Source: an uncultured Eubacteriales bacterium
Lineage (GTDB): Bacteria > Bacillota > Clostridia > Oscillospirales > Acutalibacteraceae
Length of the DNA: 11,525 bases
Reading direction: 5' to 3'
Assembly: GCA_934444365.1 (NCBI GenBank)
Contig: CAKSCM010000028.1
Location: forward strand, 1-11,525
Part shown: positions 7,372-11,525 of the stretch, piece by piece
Position numbering within the stretch: position 1 is the stretch's first letter
Layout: every line of letters begins with the position of its first letter
The notes under the pieces: generated by a model
Database searches by the model: none
Told to the model about the DNA's origin: nothing
What the model saw: only the letters and a program-made list of their open reading frames with translations
Translations under genes and position numbers: made by a program

Positions 7372-9402
7372 TTATTTATTCGCGCCGTTTTCCCATACGA
7401 CCGTACCGTCGATGGTGATTGTTGTGGCGGTGTTCATTCCGCTTTCGATATAGTACATATTACTGCCGCTGCCGCTGTCAACCGCGCCGGTCGAGGTGCA
7501 GCCGGTAAAGGTTGCGTTCCAGATAACGTCGGCGTTTCTCTTAAAGCAAACGGCCGGCTTTTGCGGAGCCGAATTCCCGGTATAATTAAAGCTGCAATTT
7601 TCAAATTCCATCGTGGTGTCAACCTTTTGCACCTTATAGGCGTTTATAAATCTGCCGACCGAGGAATTGAAGGTGCAGTTTATAAATTTGAAATCCTTTC
7701 CTGCATACAGCCACATATTATATCCGCCGTTATCGCTGAACGTGCAGTTTTTAAATACGGCCATACCGGCACCCCACTGGCTGCCCATACCCTCGAACAC
7801 ACAGTTTTCAAAGGTAAGCGATTTGGCACGGATAAAGCCCTGATAGTTATCGGTCTTCATCTTTATGGTCAGGTTTTTAAAGGTAAGGTCGGAACCCTCA
7901 TAGCTGTAATCGGCCGAACCCTCGCCGCTGGTTTTATCGGTCTGATCGCCTACGGTAAAGCTGCTTACATCGGGGCCAGAGCCGGTTATTGTAAGGGCAG
8001 TGTTTTTGGTTTTGGACTCGTCGACCTCGTAAAGGGTATATTCGCCCTCGCCGATTCCGATATCCTTCTGACCGTCCGACACAGCGTCGGCCAGAGCCTG
8101 CTGATCGCCGGCTTTAAGGGTTCCGAGCTTTTTGTAAGCGTCGGCTTTGCTGATGGTCCTGCTAACCGAAGGACCGCATACATAAATGTCGGCCTTGGTA
8201 TCGCTGTAAATGTTGTTGCCTCCGAAATTGATTCCGCTGAGGTTAACGTAATCGATGTCTATAAGGGCTTCGGTGATGTATTCGGCGGAACCGAAGAAGT
8301 TATTGGTCAAGGTGATTTTTACGTCGGAATTCGAATTCTGAGCCGCCTCAACATGAATGAAACGGGTCTTGTTTCCGGCCTTTGCAGGAGAGGTAAGTTC
8401 AAACCGGCAATTGTTTATAACGATTTCGGCACCTGCAACCGGAGTGGACTGAATGCAGTCCCACTGCGTCCCGTCAAAGGTACAGCCGTCGACTACCAGC
8501 TTGCCCTTAAGGCCTCTCGCGTCAATGTTCGACGCATTTTCATTTGCGTTTGACGGGGCTTTGAAGTTAACATCCTTTACGGTTACGTTGGCATCGGCCG
8601 CCGGGGTCAGGGTTGCACCCGAAATAACCGATTTCCCGTCGCCCAGTATAACGGCGTCATGCTCGACCCTGAGTCCGTTTGTAAGCCTGATGTCGCCGGT
8701 AATGCGGACATTTTTGCCCTCGGACAAAGCTGCTTTCAATCCCTGTTCGTCATTTACAAAGACGGGATTAAAGGCCTTTTCGTCGTATGTATTGTCAAAA
8801 CTGTCGTTCTCGACCGTATCCTGAGTTGCATAAACGGTTATGGAGATTCCGTCAAGCGACTTTTTCATATAGTCGTTGCCGGCGGTCTCGCTCATTTCTC
8901 CGTTTATTGTGATAACTCCGGTAGCCTCACCGGCCGCAAGTCTCCCCTCAAATCCGTTAAGAGAAGCAATATCGGTAACCGTGGAGGTACCGTCCTTGGC
9001 CACAAGACCGCTGCCGGCTACCTTGACGGTAAAGTCGATAACATCAAGCAGCTCGGCGTCGCCGACGATTCCGGTAATCGCAATTTTATACTTAAGAGCG
9101 AGATTTCCGTTGTTCTTTATACGGAAGCCCTCAAGATTGTAAGAGCAGCCCGGCTCCCACAAAATCTGATCCTGTGCTCTATTATCCGCGGCCACCCATT
9201 TGAGCGCCTCGTCGCCGAGCGATTTGTCGGCCTCGGCCTGCCAGAGTTCAACATCAAGATTTCCTGCCTGGATTTTGTTTACTGCCGTGCTCGCCGTATC
9301 GGTAAACCATGCAAAGGTGGTTCCGACAAGCATTGCAACACAAATAAGAAGAGCCAACACAGCGGACACAAGCGCCCGTTTTGAAGAAATCTTACCTGTC
9401 AT
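7372..9402 (-). CDS. Secreted SipW-type signal-peptide protein with beta-helix repeats
   Basis: This 676-residue protein was probably exported and processed by a SipW-like signal peptidase. From the ATG at 9402 it has a basic start (MTGKISSKR), a hydrophobic core and the hallmark TTFAWFTDTAS (about 28-38), then KIQAGNLDVELW, as in the SipW-cognate (TasA/camelysin-like) class. Residues about 40-205 resemble the TasA-like beta-sandwich. From about 220 to the end are repeated short beta-strand units (for example LTFENCVFEG, AVFKNCTFSD, FKFINCTFNS, MEFENCSFNY) typical of a right-handed beta-helix, possibly adhesive or carbohydrate-binding. The frame is open to an ATG at 9486, but that codon sits at the predicted transcription start and lacks a ribosome binding site. 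AAGGGG precedes the 9402 start by 12 bases. A TTG two codons upstream (spacing 6) is an alternative start. No sipW gene is in the window. Confidence 0.85.
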   Translation of the reverse strand: MTGKISSKRALVSAVLALLICVAMLVGTTFAWFTDTASTAVNKIQAGNLDVELWQAEADKSLGDEALKWVAADNRAQDQILWEPGCSYNLEGFRIKNNGNLALKYKIAITGIVGDAELLDVIDFTVKVAGSGLVAKDGTSTVTDIASLNGFEGRLAAGEATGVITINGEMSETAGNDYMKKSLDGISITVYATQDTVENDSFDNTYDEKAFNPVFVNDEQGLKAALSEGKNVRITGDIRLTNGLRVEHDAVILGDGKSVISGATLTPAADANVTVKDVNFKAPSNANENASNIDARGLKGKLVVDGCTFDGTQWDCIQSTPVAGAEIVINNCRFELTSPAKAGNKTRFIHVEAAQNSNSDVKITLTNNFFGSAEYITEALIDIDYVNLSGINFGGNNIYSDTKADIYVCGPSVSRTISKADAYKKLGTLKAGDQQALADAVSDGQKDIGIGEGEYTLYEVDESKTKNTALTITGSGPDVSSFTVGDQTDKTSGEGSADYSYEGSDLTFKNLTIKMKTDNYQGFIRAKSLTFENCVFEGMGSQWGAGMAVFKNCTFSDNGGYNMWLYAGKDFKFINCTFNSSVGRFINAYKVQKVDTTMEFENCSFNYTGNSAPQKPAVCFKRNADVIWNATFTGCTSTGAVDSGSGSNMYYIESGMNTATTITIDGTVVWENGANK

Positions 9403-9480
9403 TTTCAAAACATTCCCCTTAAAATAATAAATAATAACATAAAGCGGATATATAAAAAGCAATTTTAAATATCCTTTTAT

Positions 9481-9494
9481 ATCCATTAATGGAT
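9481..9494. promoter_or_regulatory. 14-bp palindrome over the -10/start of the beta-helix gene promoter
   Basis: ATCCATTAATGGAT is a perfect palindrome that overlaps the last bases of the -10 box (9493-9498) and the predicted transcription start. A protein bound here would block the promoter, so it is a candidate operator. A 14-bp palindrome can occur by chance about once in a window of this size; the position is what makes it notable. Confidence 0.4.
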
Positions 9495-9521
9495 TTTACC
9501 ACCGCAACACGAATTTTTCAA
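9493..9521 (-). promoter_or_regulatory. Promoter of the SipW-type beta-helix gene
   Basis: On the minus strand there is a -35 TTGAAA (9516-9521), 17 bases, then a -10 TAAAAT (9493-9498); each box matches 5 of 6 consensus bases. The start would fall near 9486, leaving a leader of about 84 AT-rich bases before the ATG at 9402. A weaker second candidate (TTGCTT, 17 bases, TGTTAT) lies within that leader. Confidence 0.7.
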
Positions 9522-9600
9522 GTGCCTTTCCGATTTTTTCTTTTGTTTTACGAAAAAACAGGTCCGCTTTTGAGTATCCCCTAAATCAAAAAATCTTTTT

Positions 9601-10329
9601 TCAGTGGCCGAGCGGCTTTTGCTCCAGGTGGTCCCGTCCGTTTTTATCGTCGCGGAGCATAAGACAAAACAAAAGCACAAGGGGAATAAGGGTTATCCAT
9701 ATAGCCCGGCCGTTTATAAGATTGCAAAAAACCGTCCCTATAACCGCCCCTAAAAGGAAGAACAAAAGCATGAAAAAATGCTTTCTCAGCTTGATCCGGT
9801 GCCGTTTGTCGAAGGCTTTACGGTGCAGTATCTCCTTTGCCAGACCTATCCCTATCTGACGGATATGATTTGTCGCAAAGGTCGTAGCCATGGGCGTTCC
9901 CTGAGCCTGACGGAAGGTATTGAACTGCATGGAGGCGATAAAATTTATCGCTATCTGTGAGATCTGCACCGGGAAGGATTCCGGGATAAATCCCAGCATC
10001 GCCACAACCGCTATTTCAATTCCTATAAGCAGGGTGTCCCAGCGGATTTTAAGGCTGTGCTTTATAGGCTTTGGCAAAAGCTCCGATATAAAAGCCCCGG
10101 CAAGATAGGCCGAAATCGGAATAAGGTAGTAAACCGCCCGTTTTATTTCGCCGGCGCCAAGCGCAATACCGAGCAAAACGACGTTTCCGGTCTGGGCGTT
10201 GCAAAAAACGTTGCCCCTTAAAAGATATGTAAAGGCACCCCAAAAGCCCGACACCGTTATAAGGGTAAAATAGACCCAATCTCGCTCGCATAATAAATAT
10301 TCATTTTTGCTTTTCACCTTGTTGCTCAA
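9601..10329 (-). CDS. DUF1275 (YoaK-like) integral membrane protein
   Basis: This 242-residue membrane protein belongs to the DUF1275 family, whose biochemical role is not established (transport has been suggested). The family signatures are present: GNVFCNAQTGNVVLLG (39-54) and NTFRQ...ATTFATNHIRQ (137-158). Hydrophobic segments are at about 20-35, 47-60, 67-84, 99-117, 122-136, 184-204 and 209-224, so about six or seven helices. The start is a TTG (10327-10329), chosen because AAGGAG lies 10 bases upstream and no in-frame ATG fits. A short open frame upstream ends in a TGA that overlaps this TTG by two bases, which suggests translational coupling. It has its own promoter (10476-10504). No clear terminator separates it from the next promoter. 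Confidence 0.88.
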   Translation of the reverse strand: MSNKVKSKNEYLLCERDWVYFTLITVSGFWGAFTYLLRGNVFCNAQTGNVVLLGIALGAGEIKRAVYYLIPISAYLAGAFISELLPKPIKHSLKIRWDTLLIGIEIAVVAMLGFIPESFPVQISQIAINFIASMQFNTFRQAQGTPMATTFATNHIRQIGIGLAKEILHRKAFDKRHRIKLRKHFFMLLFFLLGAVIGTVFCNLINGRAIWITLIPLVLLFCLMLRDDKNGRDHLEQKPLGH

Positions 10330-10463
10330 AGCCTTTTTGCTCCTTTTTGCCCGGCTGAAACTTCGCGGATTTTTTCATCAAGCCTCATATACAAAAGCGG
10401 ATACGGATCCCCGTTTTCGTCGCAATCGGTATGTTCATTTATCCGTTTATACGCTGCTTTAAT
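10326..10463 (-). other. Short open frame in the DUF1275 leader, possibly a coupled leader peptide
   Basis: Between the promoter and the DUF1275 start, one minus-strand frame is open for 45 codons and ends at a TGA (10326-10328) that overlaps the TTG start. The translated stretch looks protein-like (DCDENGDPYPLLYMRLDEKI near the middle). It has no ATG except at 10386-10388, which would give a 20-residue peptide without a good ribosome binding site. It could be a leader peptide, the tail of a decayed gene, or chance. Confidence 0.25.
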
Positions 10464-10474
10464 TTATCCGTTTA
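10437..10474. repeat. Tandem 13-bp direct repeat at the DUF1275 promoter
   Basis: ATTTATCCGTTTA occurs exactly twice, at 10437-10449 and 10462-10474, with a 25-base period. The second copy overlaps the predicted transcription start, just after the -10 box. Two identical sites at a start site are a common arrangement for a repressor, so this is a candidate operator pair. The regulator is unknown. Confidence 0.5.
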
Positions 10475-10475
10475 A

Positions 10476-10504
10476 ATTTTAGCACAAAATAAGGAGCATA
10501 GCAA
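10476..10504 (-). promoter_or_regulatory. Extended -10 promoter of the DUF1275 gene
   Basis: On the minus strand there is a -35-like TTGCTA (10499-10504), 17 bases, then TAAAAT (10476-10481) preceded by TGC, giving an extended -10 (TGnTAAAAT). The predicted start near 10469 leaves a leader of about 140 bases to the TTG start codon. Confidence 0.6.
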
Positions 10505-10513
10505 TAAATCCTT

Positions 10514-10560
10514 AAAAATCCCGCCGCTTTTTTCCTTTGAAAACTACGGCAGGACTTTTT
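10514..10560 (-). terminator. Intrinsic terminator behind the activase remnant
   Basis: On the minus strand AAAAGTCCTGCCG (10547-10559) pairs with CGGCGGGATTTTT (10514-10526) using two G-T wobbles, giving a 13-bp stem with a 20-base loop and a terminal T run. It lies about 55 bases after the stop of the activase fragment, as expected for the original gene's terminator. It also insulates the DUF1275 promoter next to it. Confidence 0.65.
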
Positions 10561-10612
10561 CTTGAAAGTCGATTATTTTTAACCGCCTATATCTTTTACC
10601 ATAGCTTTCACA

Positions 10613-10846
10613 TCAAGAAAAACGGAAAAGCTCCCTGTACGATGCCATTTCCTCCGGCGTCGGTTTTTTAAAGGCGGTGTAGGTTATGCCGGCCTCCTCG
10701 TACTTGCCGCCGCTCATGTCGTTGTAGCACAAAAGGTCCACCGTGCGAAACCGGGTCGTCTCCAAAAAACTTCTTATGCGCATTAGCTCCTCTTCGGAAT
10801 CATTGTAACCGCCGATTACCGGGATCCTGATCCTAACATCATTGTC
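10613..10846 (-). pseudogene. Glycyl-radical-enzyme activase, C-terminal remnant
   Basis: Only about the last 77 residues remain of a radical-SAM activating enzyme of the pyruvate formate-lyase activase type. Visible features are the RIRIPVIGGYND strand and loop, then LLCYNDMSGGKYEEAGI and a PTPEEMASYRELF C-terminal helix, all typical of this family's end. The N-terminal part, with the CxxxCxxC iron-sulfur site and the SAM-binding half (family length about 240-300), is absent. Upstream of about 10846 the frame runs on, but it is antisense to an AraC-type gene. No start codon or promoter of its own survives, so it is very unlikely to be functional. Confidence 0.8.
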
Positions 10847-10849
10847 GCA

Positions 10850-11061
10850 ACTATCGGACAGCCGCCATGGGAACATCCCCTGTACGCTATCTGAACGACT
10901 ACCGTCTGTCGGTAGCAAGGGAGCTGCTGCTTCACACCGGCAAAAGCATTAAATCCGTCGCCGCGGCGGTAGGGATTCCCGATCCCTTTTATTTCAGCCG
11001 TCTGTTCCGTACGGCTTACGGCCAATCTCCTCAGACCTACCGGAAAACGGCATATTACTGA
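10850..11061 (+). pseudogene. AraC/XylS-family regulator, C-terminal remnant
   Basis: The fragment encodes the second half of an AraC-type DNA-binding domain. MGTSPVRYLNDYRLSVAREL is the linker helix. After it come the second helix-turn-helix (SIKSVAAAVGIPDPFYFSRL) and the end motif FRTAYGQSPQTYRK. The sensor domain and first helix-turn-helix, over 200 residues in most members, are missing. An ATG at 10867 is open to the stop but has no ribosome binding site, so a 64-residue product is unlikely. The break lies at about 10847-10866, directly against the activase remnant on the other strand. Confidence 0.82.
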
Positions 11062-11143
11062 TATCAGACAGAATAAACGGCAGAAAAATTCCCGCTTAAA
11101 GCTGACGGGAGGCAAGCCCCTGTCGGTATTCCCCGTAAAATAA

Positions 11144-11184
11144 CAACCGGGTCTTTGCAGATTTTACCCGCAAAGACCCGGTTG
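11144..11184. terminator. Bidirectional terminator hairpin
   Basis: CAACCGGGTCTTTGC (11144-11158) and GCAAAGACCCGGTTG (11170-11184) form a perfect 15-bp stem with an 11-base loop. On the plus strand a T-rich stretch (GCATTTTTAT) follows within about 10 bases; on the minus strand TTATTTTACGG follows. It lies between the convergent AraC remnant and the PepSY gene and could serve both. Confidence 0.8.
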
Positions 11185-11273
11185 CCGTTTGCATTTTTAT
11201 CTGTCTGTTGCAATTACCGTCATAAGCATCTTTTTCTGCTCGGGAGTCGGCGTTTTAAGCTTCCCGTTTTCGG

Positions 11274-11525
11274 TCAGCTTCCCCTGTGCTGCTTGGTATC
11301 GGAATTTTGAGACGTGCCCGGAACAGTCTCGGACTCCAGACGGGAAAGCCATTCGGTTTCCTTCTCGATAATTTCTCCGGTTACTGCATCAACCTTGTAG
11401 GAATACGCACACCTGTCCGTGTAGAACTCCAAGATATAGCAGGGTCTGCCCTGGTTGCGGCTCAACACTTCTTTGGTGAATACGATTTTTTGTGCGCTTT
11501 CATCAAGTCCTGCGTCCTTCAGGGC
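11274..11525 (-). CDS. PepSY-domain protein, partial (5' end outside window)
   Basis: The frame is open to the right edge of the window, so the start is not seen. The visible 83 residues begin ALKDAGLDES, continue through GRPCYILEFYTD and end the domain with YKVDAVTGEIIE. This is the helix, strands and 'DA.TG.I' ending of a PepSY domain, found in secreted or membrane-anchored proteins thought to modulate peptidases or sense at the envelope. The tail after about residue 60 (SRLESETVPGTSQNSD) is polar and poorly conserved. The stop at 11274-11276 may be premature: adding one G to the four-G run at 11281-11284 would extend the frame to a TAA at 11197-11199. Confidence 0.75.
   Translation of the reverse strand, partial: ALKDAGLDESAQKIVFTKEVLSRNQGRPCYILEFYTDRCAYSYKVDAVTGEIIEKETEWLSRLESETVPGTSQNSDTKQHRGS

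Noticed and set aside
7345..8553. 402-codon plus-strand open frame
   Set aside because: Antisense to the beta-helix gene; no domain and no start signals.
4273..9402. Cellulosome or polysaccharide-utilisation gene cluster
   Set aside because: There is one dockerin protein only, with no cohesin, glycoside hydrolase of known family, transporter or regulator next to it.
9403..9486. Upstream 28-residue extension of the beta-helix protein
   Set aside because: Its ATG coincides with the predicted transcription start, has no ribosome binding site and would spoil the signal peptide. The start at 9402 fits the SipW-type leader.
10846..10870. Insertion-sequence or integrase-mediated junction
   Set aside because: No transposase, terminal inverted repeats or target-site duplication were seen at the break; a plain deletion explains it.

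Overview
The window looks like chromosomal DNA from an anaerobic, probably gut-dwelling member of the Clostridia (Bacillota), perhaps near Ruminococcaceae/Oscillospirales. This is inferred from three things: a single-chain pyruvate:ferredoxin oxidoreductase, a secreted protein with a type I dockerin, and a secreted protein with the SipW-type signal peptide typical of Gram-positive bacteria. Promoters are of the housekeeping sigma-70/SigA type, and intrinsic terminators separate most transcription units. All intact large genes lie on the minus strand. There is no phage, IS, CRISPR array, tRNA or rRNA that I can recognise.

Layout from left to right. A strong promoter (18-46) fires leftwards out of the window. 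It is followed by a terminator (220-267) and the PFOR gene (322-3861), which has its own promoter (3903-3931). A possible 56-residue ORF (3909-4079) and a terminator (4159-4198) separate PFOR from a secreted dockerin/GxGYxYP-like protein (4273-6492). A gene-poor stretch of about 880 bases (6493-7371) holds a dense array of short hairpins, a doubtful plus-strand ORF (6967-7188) and a bidirectional terminator. Next are a SipW-type secreted beta-helix protein (7372-9402), whose promoter carries a 14-bp palindrome over the -10/start site, and a DUF1275 membrane protein (9601-10329), which starts at TTG and whose promoter region carries a 13-bp tandem direct repeat.

The right end is a scar. The C-terminal piece of a glycyl-radical-enzyme activase (minus) abuts the C-terminal piece of an AraC-type regulator (plus), head to head. 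Each still has a terminator-like hairpin beyond its stop. One deletion through a divergent regulator/target pair would explain this. The window ends inside a PepSY-domain gene whose last codons look frameshifted at a short G tract.

The genes do not form one pathway. PFOR is central anaerobic metabolism, the two large secreted proteins probably act on or at the cell surface, and the rest is accessory. I did not find a convincing new multi-gene system. The most interesting signals are the deletion scar, the operator-like repeats at two promoters, the hairpin array and the small ORFs.
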